A stretch of 64,000 bases of DNA from Chloroflexi bacterium HGW-Chloroflexi-6 (GTDB lineage: Bacteria; Chloroflexota; Anaerolineae; Anaerolineales; Villigracilaceae). Below are positions 54,503-62,762 of this stretch, piece after piece (the first letter of the stretch is position 1; each line of letters starts with the position of its first letter). Location: assembly GCA_002840685.1 (NCBI GenBank), contig PHBU01000025.1, forward strand, positions 1-64,000, given 5' to 3'. The translations under genes and the position numbers were made by a program. The notes under the pieces are model-generated. The model saw only the letters and a list, made by a program, of their open reading frames with translations. It was not told where the DNA came from and searched no databases.

Positions 54503-55921
54503 TTACATCCGCATCGCCATCGGCAGGACAAACATCCAGAGGGTAATAGCGCCGAGAACCACCATCAGCACGGCATAAGGTGCAAAGGTGCCCCAGAATT
54601 TTTCTCGTGGATAATTAGCTTTGGCAATCCGATAAGCAGTGTACAGCGAGCCTGCGAAACCCAGACCAATCAACCCAAATTGCAGCAGTTGGATGGTTTC
54701 AGGAGACATCAAGGCAGCCGAGAGATCATGTCCTGCATCCTGTCCAAAAAAGGCCAGACCGGTAAAGAGGATGGCTTTACCTTCAGCCAGCAAGTGGAAG
54801 AGGTTGTGGGCCATGTGCCCGGCCATATCCAACACGATCAGGGCATAACCAAACCGAGAGAAATTTTGCAGCAACGAGTCACCGTTGAACTTCTGAGCGA
54901 CCAGGGAGGCCAGCCCGAGCAAGCTGATCGGGATCAGCATCGAGATCAGGAAAGCAATGGAGAAGGTCACATAGTAGCTGGTGGTTCCAACCGCATTCTC
55001 CAACCAGGTGAGGATGGGAGGCCAGGCTTCCAGCATGGTCACGTTCTGGACAAAAACGATTCCCATGATGACTGCCGAGAGAAAAGCTTCCTCGAGCTTG
55101 GGCTTGCGGATGAACCACAATTCTTTGGAGGGTGGGCGGACAGTGAGTTGAATCGAATCATTCGGGCAGTTCTTGACGCAGCTCGCGCAAATATTGCAGT
55201 TCGCGCTGGAGGTCATTGTTTTGGGGAACTCAAATAACGGGCAGCCGTCAGCTTTTTCGGTGCCTTTGAAGCAGGCTGCAACGGTGCAGGTAGCGCAAAT
55301 CTCGGGGGTGCCGCGAAGTTCGAGCATCCCGTTGCGAGCGTAGTTGCCGGAAAGCCCACCCAGAAAGCAGACGTAACGACAGAAGGTGCGGCGCTCAAAA
55401 AATGCGCCGGAAGCCACCACACCGGTAGTCAGGGTCAATAACAGAATGCCCGAACCAACCGGGTTTTCCACAACACCCCAGACATGGTCGCTCCAAGTAA
55501 TGAAGATGAACAGCGCGTCGATGATCCAGATACCGTATTTCTTGAGGAACTTTGGCACCGGGCGGTTGTTGCCCGCGAATTTTTGCACAAGATCATTGAT
55601 TGTGGCAAAGGGGCAGATGGCGCACCAAAAGCGGCCCAGGAACAGGAACATGATTGGGATGATCGGCCACCAGAGCACCCAGGTCAGCGCCGTGCCAAAA
55701 TTGTCGTGTGCAGCGGAAGGTCCGAGGATAAGTTCGAACATGATGACCATAAAGACGAGCAGCGTAGGCCACTGGATAATTCCCGGGTACCATTTGCTGC
55801 GCATGAAGGGACCGATGTACTTGTTATTAAGCAGGTTGGCGCTATTGGACTGTAAGCGGGTCTGGGAGACCTGGATATCGCTGACTTTAACTTTCACAGG
55901 GGGTTGGATCAGGTTGGGCAT
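54503..55921 (-). CDS. NapH/NosR-like 4Fe-4S membrane protein (copy 2)
   Basis: A 472-residue paralogue of 50354-51688. FWCAICPFATINDL, RTFCRYVCFLGG, CATCTVAACFKG and the ferredoxin-like CNICASCVKNCPNDS supply the Fe-S ligands. Membrane helices run before and after, with a longer C-terminal helical part. It is a likely quinol-dehydrogenase-type electron carrier. It follows the FixH/YtkA-like gene after 4 bases. Confidence 0.82.
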   Translation of the reverse strand: MPNLIQPPVKVKVSDIQVSQTRLQSNSANLLNNKYIGPFMRSKWYPGIIQWPTLLVFMVIMFELILGPSAAHDNFGTALTWVLWWPIIPIMFLFLGRFWCAICPFATINDLVQKFAGNNRPVPKFLKKYGIWIIDALFIFITWSDHVWGVVENPVGSGILLLTLTTGVVASGAFFERRTFCRYVCFLGGLSGNYARNGMLELRGTPEICATCTVAACFKGTEKADGCPLFEFPKTMTSSANCNICASCVKNCPNDSIQLTVRPPSKELWFIRKPKLEEAFLSAVIMGIVFVQNVTMLEAWPPILTWLENAVGTTSYYVTFSIAFLISMLIPISLLGLASLVAQKFNGDSLLQNFSRFGYALIVLDMAGHMAHNLFHLLAEGKAILFTGLAFFGQDAGHDLSAALMSPETIQLLQFGLIGLGFAGSLYTAYRIAKANYPREKFWGTFAPYAVLMVVLGAITLWMFVLPMAMRM

Positions 55922-55925
55922 GGGA

Positions 55926-56573
55926 TTAGGCCTTTTTGGATAAATCGATGGAAACGGGTTTGGGCTTCAGCACCACGGCGGCCGCGATCAGCGCGACGTT
56001 GACGGCAAAAAAGCTCCCAAGAATGATGGCACCAGTATTTGATTTTGCCACGTGCAAGGGGAAGTCCACTTCTATGAGTTTTTCGTTCACGGTGAGGTGT
56101 ATGCGGACGATCTGATCTCCATCGCTTACGATGGTAATCTCGCCCTCATACTCGCCACTTTCATGACCGGCTGCCAACGCAACCATGCCCATTTGATCGT
56201 GTCCGGCAGGATCTGGAGACATGCTGCTCATGGTTCCGATTTCGGCGGTGGGCTGCTCTTCGGCGTGTTCATCTTCCACCTCCACGTGTTCATCTTTCGC
56301 ATCCACGTGCTCCGCTTCCGCCTCGACCAGACTGACTTCCAGATCGGCCTGGGCAACGGGCAGGTGCATGGCATCCTTCACGAAAACCCGGATTTGATTT
56401 TCGCCCACGGCAGCCGGTTTTTCAAAAACCAGGGTGACCTCGTAGCCGTCCACCGTTTGGGTCATTCCTTTCTCCTCAGTGCCGCCATCGGCCTGGACGC
56501 CAACTGGCAGCGCCAACAAGGCGATGAGCAGGATGATTGGGAGCAGCAGGGATTTGGTCGCATTTATTTTCAT
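55926..56573 (-). CDS. FixH/YtkA-like exported protein with His/Glu-rich insert
   Basis: A 215-residue protein: signal peptide (9-28), a YtkA/FixH-like domain beginning GYEVTLVFEKPAAVGENQIRV, a charged insert (about 85-110, EAEAEHVDAKDEHVEVED) and a second half GEYEGEITIVSDGDQIVRIHL ending in a C-terminal membrane helix (about 182-203). FixH/YtkA domains occur in copper insertion for oxidases and CopC-like uptake. Met, His and Glu in the insert could hold copper. Confidence 0.7.
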   Translation of the reverse strand: MKINATKSLLLPIILLIALLALPVGVQADGGTEEKGMTQTVDGYEVTLVFEKPAAVGENQIRVFVKDAMHLPVAQADLEVSLVEAEAEHVDAKDEHVEVEDEHAEEQPTAEIGTMSSMSPDPAGHDQMGMVALAAGHESGEYEGEITIVSDGDQIVRIHLTVNEKLIEVDFPLHVAKSNTGAIILGSFFAVNVALIAAAVVLKPKPVSIDLSKKA

Positions 56574-56673
56574 GGAAGTTCCTCTCGGTTAGTGATTTGT
56601 ACTATCTTATCAACCGTGTCCTGGAACCATGAGCGCCATATTGCGCATTTTTTTAGCGAGCAGTATGGCTCGT

Positions 56674-56706
56674 GTCATTTATCATTCCCACAGCGTGACA
56701 AATGAC
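56674..56706 (-). promoter_or_regulatory. Long dyad upstream of the FixH-like operon
   Basis: GTCATTTATCA and TGACAAATGAC, 11 bases apart, form an inverted repeat with one mismatch. A second dyad CGAGC-N6-GCTCG lies at 56657-56672. They sit 85-130 bp before the ATG at 56573 and could be operators. Confidence 0.45.
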
Positions 56707-56712
56707 TTTAAA

Positions 56713-56749
56713 AAACCACATCCGAAGTTATCAACTTCGGATGTGGTTT
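56713..56749 (-). terminator. Strong terminator after the copA-trx-cupredoxin operon
   Basis: The perfect 17-bp stem AAACCACATCCGAAGTT / AACTTCGGATGTGGTTT with an ATC loop. Confidence 0.88.
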
Positions 56750-56775
56750 AATCTGGAAACAGTTGAGTTGACCGT

Positions 56776-57224
56776 TCAGCCAGCGATCAATTTCATAAAT
56801 GCCTCGCGCATGTACAGCAATCGTGCCAGCCAATAGATGATTAAACCGAGCAGAAGAATGGCAGTCAAGCCGGTCCGGCGCTCCAGGTCTTCAACCAGAG
56901 CGACAAGCTTATCTCGCGGCCCTCGCGGAAGAAACGTAGTAATTCCGATCAGGCTGAGTGCGACGACAAAAATGGCGCAAAGGCATGAAAGGTTAGCGCG
57001 GTACGCCAATCGCTTTGGAGCAGCGCAACGATGGCCCGCGAAAGACCGCAGCCCGGATCTGGGAGACCAAAAACTTCGTGAGTGGGGGACTGCCAAGCTG
57101 GGAGACCCACGCTGACCAGGCCCAACTGCAAGATTGCCGCTCCGGTAATCAAGGCACAAGCGTTGCGATTATTTAAAATCGAAGCCAGGATGGATTTGTA
57201 CAGAGTGGATTTGCTCCACGCCAT
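56776..57224 (-). pseudogene. DUF2752 family membrane protein with a frameshift
   Basis: Residues from 57224 read GLPDPGCGLSRAIVAL and TFHAFAPF, the DUF2752 hallmark (PxCGxxRA). The frame then stops at 56949. The correct C-terminal helix (VVALSLIGITTFL ... YWLARLLYMREA) continues in the -1 frame from a run of five Ts on the minus strand (56968-56972) to 56776. One extra T would restore a protein of about 149 residues. Sequencing error, slippage or mutation are all possible. It lies 7 bases after the cupredoxin gene. Confidence 0.75.
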
Positions 57225-57231
57225 CTCTGTC

Positions 57232-57609
57232 TTATTCCACGATCAGCTTGCCGCGCAGCATACCCATTTGGCATTGAAAACCGTATTCGCCGGGTTTTTC
57301 AGGGGTGAATTCCAGCGTGACCTGTTCACCTTCGGGGAGCAACGCGCTCTGATTGAAATCAGGGAACAATACTTGCTCCGAACAAGACGAACTTTCCTGG
57401 CGGGTAAAGGTCAAGCGTACAGGGCGGCCTTTCTGCACCACGATCACATCCGGGGAGTAGCCACCTTTCACCATGATAGCCACCTCCTGAGCTCCCGAGG
57501 CGCTTACTGCGGCACGAGTCTGTCCTTTTGGAGAAAGCCAGAAATACCAGATAATCAGCAAGGTAAGAGCGAATCCGCTCAAAATAACGATAATTTGTGG
57601 AGGGGTCAT
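57232..57609 (-). CDS. Membrane-anchored cupredoxin-like protein
   Basis: A 125-residue protein with an N-terminal helix (5-24), then a cupredoxin-type domain: KGGYSPDVIVVQKGRPVRL, a Cys at C76 and the closing YGFQCQMGMLRG with C113, M115 and M117. This Cys/Met set is like the cupredoxins that travel with copper P-type ATPases rather than blue-copper electron carriers. Probably holds Cu+ outside the membrane. Confidence 0.8.
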   Translation of the reverse strand: MTPPQIIVILSGFALTLLIIWYFWLSPKGQTRAAVSASGAQEVAIMVKGGYSPDVIVVQKGRPVRLTFTRQESSSCSEQVLFPDFNQSALLPEGEQVTLEFTPEKPGEYGFQCQMGMLRGKLIVE

Positions 57610-57612
57610 TTT

Positions 57613-57918
57613 TTATCCTTTCAGTGTAAGTTTTTCTTTTAGCATTGCTATGGTTGGGGCGCCCCGCAGGCCTGCCGGCGTGGAGTAAACCCTGCAACTC
57701 AGAGAAAAGTTTTCTCTTTGCTCGTACCAAAGGTCCCGGCTATTCACCCAAAACGAGGGTGAACCGGCAAATTGTAGGCGGGCAGCATCGGTGTCATCCA
57801 GAACTTTGACCAATTCGATTGGAGCGTCAATCTGCAGTTCCCGCAAGGCGATTTCCAGGTTTTTCAGCCCATCTTGCCAGGAGGGGCAACCATCAAAGTA
57901 GAGGAGTTGGATGTTCAT
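57613..57918 (-). CDS. Thioredoxin-like small protein
   Basis: A 101-residue protein that begins LLYFDGCPSWQDGL, with C11 at the position of the thioredoxin active site, and later GSPSFWVNSRDL and SLSCRVYSTPAGL. It belongs to the single-Cys/Cys-pair thioredoxin-like group often found in copper or mercury clusters. The ATG at 57918 is 5 bases after the copA stop; an in-frame GTG at 57927 is an alternative. Confidence 0.75.
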   Translation of the reverse strand: MNIQLLYFDGCPSWQDGLKNLEIALRELQIDAPIELVKVLDDTDAARLQFAGSPSFWVNSRDLWYEQRENFSLSCRVYSTPAGLRGAPTIAMLKEKLTLKG

Positions 57919-57923
57919 CAGGA

Positions 57924-60560
57924 TCACTTCGCACTGAATTTGGGTTTGAACCCGCGCAACCGGTTGGCGTTGCCAACTACCGTGACAGACGAGAAGGCCA
58001 TTGCTGCACCTGCAATCATTGGGCTTAGCAGCAGGCCAAAGAACGGGAACAAGATGCCCATCGCCACCGGAACACCCAACACATTATAGAAAAACGCGCC
58101 GACCAGATTCTGATAGATATTCGTCATCGTGGCGCGGCTGACTTCGATCGCGGTAACCACACCTTTCAGGCTGCCCTTGATGAGCGTGATGTCAGATGCT
58201 TCAATGGCAACATCCGTGCCTGTGCCGATCGCAAGGCCAACATCCGCTTGCGCCAGCGCAGGGGCATCGTTGATGCCGTCACCGACCATGGCGACCTTTT
58301 TGCCCTCGGCCTGTAACAGATGAATATTATTGGCCTTGTCTTCGGGCAGAACCTCAGCGAGCACTCGTGTGATCCCGACCTTGCGGGCAATCGCTTCAGC
58401 GGTACGGCGATTATCGCCGGTGATCATTACCACTTCGATGCCCATTTTTTGCAGGATCGCAATCGCTTCAGCCGAATCTTCCTTGACAGTATCGGCAACA
58501 GCTATGATCCCGGCTGCCTGCCCGTCGATGGCAACATACATGGGGGTCTTGCCATCATCGGCAAGCGACTTTGATTTTTCTTCCAACGAACCTAATGCAA
58601 TTTGCTCACGATTCATCAGCTTGAGATTGCCAATCAGCAGGCTGCGGCCTGAAACCTGCGCAGAAACGCCGTGGCCGGGGATGGCTTCAAAATCTTTTAC
58701 ATCATCCAGTTCCAATTTCCGCGCTTGCGCCCCATCAATAATCGCTTGCGCCAGCGGATGCTCGCTAACTTTTTCAACCGAGGCCGCCAGACGAAGCATT
58801 TCATCATCTGTCCACGGGTTGCCGTCGGCGACTACAAGATCTGTCAACTCAGGCTTGCCCTTGGTAATCGTGCCGGTCTTATCCAGAACTACAGTTTGAA
58901 TAGCGCGAGCGTTTTGCAGAGACTCGCCGGAACGGATCAGAATCCCGTTTTCTGCGCCCTTGCCGATGCCTACCATCAAACTCATTGGCGTTGCCAGGCC
59001 CAGCGCACAGGGACAGGCGATGATAAGAACTGTTACGCTGGTCACCAGAGCATAGACCAGTTGCGGCTGTGGCCCCACAGTGAACCAGATGACGAACGTC
59101 CAGACAGCCAGGATCATCACCACAGGCACGAAATACCCGGAGATAACGTCCACCAGCCTTGCAATCGGCGCTTTGGAATTCTGAGCATCCTGCACCATTT
59201 TGACGATTTGCGCCAGCGCCGTATCTTTGCCGACCTTGGTGGCGCGGAATTTAAACGCGCCGGTCTTATTGAGCGTAGCGCCGATGACTTCGTCACCCTG
59301 CTTCTTTGAGACGGGCAGCGACTCACCCGTCAACATGGATTCGTCCACTGCCGAACTGCCATCGACGATGACACCGTCCACCGGCACTTTCTCGCCAGGC
59401 CGCACCTGGATCACGTCGCCGACCAACACTTCTTCGACCGGCAGATCAATTTCCTGTCCATCGCGGATGACGCGGGCGGTCTTGGCTTGCAACCCTAGCA
59501 ATTTCTTTATCGCCGCGCTGGATTGTCCCTTGGCACGCAATTCAAGCGCCTGCCCCAAAACAACCAGGGCAATTACGACAGCAACAACATCATAAAATGG
59601 CTCCGATGTACCTTCAGGAAAAACGGATGGAAATAGAATTGCAAACGTTGAATACAGCCAGGCTGCACCGGTGCCGAGTGCGATTAACGTGTTCATGTTC
59701 GCAGAACGATGTTTGAAAGCCGCCCATGCCCCGGTAAAGAAATCAATCCCCGACCAGAACATGACCGGCAGGGTCAGCAGACCAGTAAGGCCCCATAATA
59801 ATCGCAAGGAATCCATGCTCAAGTCGCGCAAGATTGGCACAACTTGATAATAGGCCGTTATCATCACAAGGATAGAGACAGCCGCAGCGAACCAAAACTT
59901 GTTCATCAATTTGCGATATTCACGCGCATGAGCTTCTTCCTGTTTATCCACAGGCTCATCGCTGGCAGCGGGGCGTGGTTTGTAGCCCCAGTTCTCAATG
60001 GCCGTGTTCAGGTTTGCCAGCGTGGTTTTTTCTGGCAGGTAATCCACCGTCGCTTCCTGCGTGGCGACATTGACCAAAGCTTTCAATACGCCAGGGGTTG
60101 CCTTCAGTTCAGTCTCGATGAATTGCACACAGGAGGCGCAGCGCAGGTTCTCAACACCAATGCGGGTCTGTACGGCATCAAGTGTGAACCCGGCGGATTT
60201 GATGGCTTGCACCATCTGCGGGACGGTTGCCTTCTCTGGGTCATACTCCACTCTCAGCAAGCCTGCCCCGGCATTGATCGTCACCTGATGAACACCATCT
60301 AATACCTGCAAGGCGGATTCGAGACTGGTGGCGGGCTGAACCATCGGTAAATCGGATATCGGGAGTTCGATGTGAGCAAGATGCAAATTGGGGTTGAAAC
60401 CGGTTGTCGCGGATGTAGTCATATAACTATGTGGAGCCGCATCAAATTGATCCAGACAGTTTTTTGAGCAGAAATAAAATGTCTGCTCCATGTGTTCTCT
60501 GGTTGCAAAAGCGGTCTTGGGATCGATCTCCATTCCGCAGATTGGGTCTTTGACAGTCAT
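57924..60560 (-). CDS. copA: Copper-transporting P1B-type ATPase with N-terminal YHS domain
   Basis: An 878-residue pump. Residues 1-47 are a YHS domain (C8, C31, C35). An HMA-like segment without Cys (about 63-135) precedes a true HMA domain with C141 and C144 (RCASC). Transport motifs are CPCALGLATPMS, DKTGTITKG, VGDGINDAPALAQADVG and the C-terminal YN and MAFSS motifs of the Cu+ subgroup P1B-1. It should export Cu+ from the cytoplasm. AAAGGAAG precedes the ATG. Confidence 0.95.
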   Translation of the reverse strand: MTVKDPICGMEIDPKTAFATREHMEQTFYFCSKNCLDQFDAAPHSYMTTSATTGFNPNLHLAHIELPISDLPMVQPATSLESALQVLDGVHQVTINAGAGLLRVEYDPEKATVPQMVQAIKSAGFTLDAVQTRIGVENLRCASCVQFIETELKATPGVLKALVNVATQEATVDYLPEKTTLANLNTAIENWGYKPRPAASDEPVDKQEEAHAREYRKLMNKFWFAAAVSILVMITAYYQVVPILRDLSMDSLRLLWGLTGLLTLPVMFWSGIDFFTGAWAAFKHRSANMNTLIALGTGAAWLYSTFAILFPSVFPEGTSEPFYDVVAVVIALVVLGQALELRAKGQSSAAIKKLLGLQAKTARVIRDGQEIDLPVEEVLVGDVIQVRPGEKVPVDGVIVDGSSAVDESMLTGESLPVSKKQGDEVIGATLNKTGAFKFRATKVGKDTALAQIVKMVQDAQNSKAPIARLVDVISGYFVPVVMILAVWTFVIWFTVGPQPQLVYALVTSVTVLIIACPCALGLATPMSLMVGIGKGAENGILIRSGESLQNARAIQTVVLDKTGTITKGKPELTDLVVADGNPWTDDEMLRLAASVEKVSEHPLAQAIIDGAQARKLELDDVKDFEAIPGHGVSAQVSGRSLLIGNLKLMNREQIALGSLEEKSKSLADDGKTPMYVAIDGQAAGIIAVADTVKEDSAEAIAILQKMGIEVVMITGDNRRTAEAIARKVGITRVLAEVLPEDKANNIHLLQAEGKKVAMVGDGINDAPALAQADVGLAIGTGTDVAIEASDITLIKGSLKGVVTAIEVSRATMTNIYQNLVGAFFYNVLGVPVAMGILFPFFGLLLSPMIAGAAMAFSSVTVVGNANRLRGFKPKFSAK

Positions 60561-60588
60561 GTTTGCTTCCTTTCTCTTTGTTATTACC

Positions 60589-60660
60589 AGTATAGGCTCA
60601 TCCTCAATCGGACAAAAGTGCGAATTTGCTCATCTTGATATAGGCAAAATGGCCTATATC
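60589..60660 (-). promoter_or_regulatory. Dyad-45 bp-TATACT promoter of copA
   Basis: On the + strand, GATATAGGC-N6-GCCTATATC spans 60637-60660, a 9-6-9 palindrome with core ATAGGC-AAAATG-GCCTAT at 60640-60657. On the minus strand TATACT (60594-60589) followed by GG lies exactly 45 bp from the core. A further ATAGGC half-site overlaps the -10 box at 60592-60597. Confidence 0.72.
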
Positions 60661-60753
60661 GCATGACACAGGCCATTTGCGAAGGTTCGAATTTGATTTT
60701 TTTACGTGGATCGTCCTAATATATGCAGTTGGATGTCAGAAAATCAGCCTATA

Positions 60754-60895
60754 TCACCACGAGCCAAGACGCCAGAGCGTCGTGGTCAGGAACGTGCCGG
60801 CGATGACAACCACAAATCCCAGAAAGAACCCCAACAGCATCAGCTCATAGGTAAAGGCCAGGGCGGAGCCTGTCAAAAAGATTGCAGAAAGAAGG
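60754..60895 (-). pseudogene. C-terminal fragment of a two-helix membrane protein
   Basis: A frame without start reads FSYLLSAIFLTGSALAF, then a second hydrophobic stretch (LLGFFLGFVVVIAG) and stop at 60754. It looks like the tail of a membrane protein cut off by rearrangement. It runs into the next remnant. Confidence 0.4.
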
Positions 60896-61105
60896 TAGGA
60901 AAACCGTCGCGGCGTTGGTAGAGCGCGTCGGCAAGCATACAGATTTCATGCTCATCCAGCGTATTAGCGGCAAAATACATGCCTGCCGCAACGCGCCTGC
61001 CAATGAAAGCTGCTGTCCACCGTTGAGAGTTCAGGTTGCCAGGCGCGCCGCGCGGTCTGTATGTCGAGAAAGTGATGGTAAAAGTCCTTGTAGCCGGTGG
61101 CATCA
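60880..61105 (-). pseudogene. Glucoamylase-family (GH/DUF3131-type) remnant
   Basis: The minus strand starts YKDFYHHFLDIQT and LSTVDSSF, then after a frameshift reads RRVAAGMYFAA and ICMLADALYQRRD. Those pieces match the FYHFLDxxTGRR ... ELSTxDT ... ADALYRRxD core of glucoamylase-family proteins. It is a short broken piece beside DUF305. Confidence 0.6.
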
Positions 61106-61110
61106 GGCAG

Positions 61111-61593
61111 TTACTTTTCCAATTCTTGTAACTTTGCTTTCATTTGGTTAATTTCTTCCTGTTGGCTTGAAATTATAGACTTACACAAATCCTTTATCTC
61201 AGGATCTTGTATGTCAGTTTTCTCACACATTAAAATTGCTGATGCATGATGAGGAATCATGGATCTCAAAAATTGCTTGTCTGAAACAGCAGCCTGTTGT
61301 CTAATGAACAGAAAGAAAGCAATCAATACAACAGTACTTATTGCGATAATGATGAAGTTGAGTTTCTTGTTCATGTACATAGACCCCATTAAAACAATTT
61401 CAATGATTATCATGGGGGCGGTCATTAGGCCCGCCATATAAAATTGATTTATATTAGGAATAACATTTTCAAACGCATTAACCATTGCGTACATGAGCAT
61501 ATACATGGATATGAAAGACAATATCATCATGATCATTAACTTTATGTAAGGATTGTTTTGCGTAGACGTGCCCATTTCCATAGTCTTTTTCAT
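61111..61593 (-). CDS. DUF305-domain membrane protein
   Basis: A 160-residue protein: three or four hydrophobic helices (about 17-45, 50-70, 77-97) then a DUF305-like segment FLRSMIPHHASAILMCEKTD and EIKDLCKSII. The HH pair and Met/Cys residues are typical. AAGGAG lies 6 bases before the ATG. Codon use is far more AT-rich than the neighbours, a sign of separate origin. DUF305 proteins are common beside copper ATPases. Confidence 0.85.
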   Translation of the reverse strand: MKKTMEMGTSTQNNPYIKLMIMMILSFISMYMLMYAMVNAFENVIPNINQFYMAGLMTAPMIIIEIVLMGSMYMNKKLNFIIIAISTVVLIAFFLFIRQQAAVSDKQFLRSMIPHHASAILMCEKTDIQDPEIKDLCKSIISSQQEEINQMKAKLQELEK

Positions 61594-62148
61594 TTGATAC
61601 TCCTTGGTTTGAGAAAAACGCCAACCGTTATACTTATGGGGGTGTACGAGGGATCATACGATTATGTTGAATTTTCCAGATGGATAACTGGCGGCTAACT
61701 CGGCATTAACGATAAGGTTGTTGCTCTTCATATTTACCTACGCCGCTTTATCGTGGCAGACTGATTTTGTGTTGCAAAAGGTTTCAAGTAGGCCCAACGG
61801 AACACGCTTCTTTCAGCGCGTTGGCTTAATACAATAAAGAATATACTAACCTTACAACAGACGCTCCCCAGCTACATCCATCGGCTGGGGAGTGTCTGTC
61901 TCCGCCAGTTGGGGGAGACTGTCTTGCGAGCCCGTACTGCTAGCAGGAGCTTAAAACATTAGCGAAATTGTTGCCAAAAATTGTATAGAATACCAGTCGA
62001 CCAAATACTAAATCCAGGTATGATAAATAATCTGGGTGTAGATGCTGTAGCCAATGATTGTAAGCAAGCAACGACAAGCGTCCTCCAGACCTTATCTCAG
62101 AACGCTGTGTGTTCACCTTTGGCGCGATGACTTGATTTGGACATGATT
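61594..62148. other. Gene-poor stretch with two hairpins
   Basis: No convincing ORF. A 16-bp stem with one mismatch (ACAGACGCTCCCCAGC at 61857 and GCTGGGGAGTGTCTGT to 61899) lies in the middle and a second smaller hairpin GTCTCC / GGGAGAC follows to 61920. Neither has a clear T-run. The rest looks like scrambled or decayed sequence. Confidence 0.5.
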
Positions 62149-62312
62149 ATCCTTTTGGCTGGGCGTCGGATGAAACATCAATGTATTTTTGCGGGTCACG
62201 ATCGAACATGCCCTTGCAAACTGCCGAGCAGGTAGGTTTTCTCTTGGGTATAGGAACTTAAATTCTGTCTTTTGGGTTTCGACTTTCATTCCTCAACGGG
62301 GTCTTTGGTCAT
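62149..62312 (-). pseudogene. Decayed YHS-domain gene
   Basis: From 62312 the minus strand reads MTKDPV, then in other frames MKVETQKTEFK, YTQEKTYLL and AVCKGMFDRDPQKYIDVSS to the stop at 62149. Together they restore a YHS domain like 54125-54301 but with several small deletions. A third YHS unit of the island, now dead. Confidence 0.75.
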
Positions 62313-62330
62313 GGAATTCTACTTGAGTGG

Positions 62331-62753
62331 TTATTTTAGTATTTCATACCCAGCCTGCTCCCAGGCCACCATCCCGCCGTCCAGATTCCACAGGTTGGAA
62401 TAACCCATCTTTACCAGACTTTCAGCGGAGATGGCGCTCATATGCCCGCTGCGACAGTACAGCACGATTTTGGTATTTTTATCGGTTGGTAGTTTCGCCA
62501 GTTTTTGCTCAATTTGGTCATAAGGGATGGACAGATCGGTGCCGGCGATATTCCCGGCGAACGGAATATGAACATTAACGAAAACAAAATCTTTATTCAC
62601 AAGCATGGTATTCAATTCAGATGAGGTAACATTGAGATAGGATCCGCCATCCACAGAAACTGACGCACCTGTAATGGTTTCGGTAGGCGTTTGAGAAGCA
62701 CAAGCACTCGTAACGAAAAAAATCAACAGGATAAAAAGCAAATATTTCCTCAT
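62331..62753 (-). CDS. Rhodanese-like lipoprotein
   Basis: A 140-residue lipoprotein: signal with FVTSAC (lipidated C18), then a rhodanese domain with active-site C100 in YCRSGHMS and a closing NLDGGMVAWEQAGY. Periplasmic rhodaneses move sulphur or sense redox state. It follows the CcdA gene by 9 bases, so the pair is probably co-transcribed. Confidence 0.88.
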   Translation of the reverse strand: MRKYLLFILLIFFVTSACASQTPTETITGASVSVDGGSYLNVTSSELNTMLVNKDFVFVNVHIPFAGNIAGTDLSIPYDQIEQKLAKLPTDKNTKIVLYCRSGHMSAISAESLVKMGYSNLWNLDGGMVAWEQAGYEILK

Positions 62754-62762
62754 CGTTTTTTA

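Noticed and set aside
49374..55921. Reading the CuA/NapH genes as a nitrous oxide reductase (nos) cluster
   Set aside because: No nosZ, nosD, nosF, nosY or nosL is in the window; NapH-like and CuA genes alone do not define it.
61857..61920. CRISPR repeat or small RNA at the twin hairpins
   Set aside because: Only single hairpins without regular repetition, promoter or T-run.
62149..62312. Second selenoprotein (PV-U-GM) in the decayed YHS gene
   Set aside because: A TGA could be obtained only by adding a base, and several other frameshifts show it is a pseudogene.
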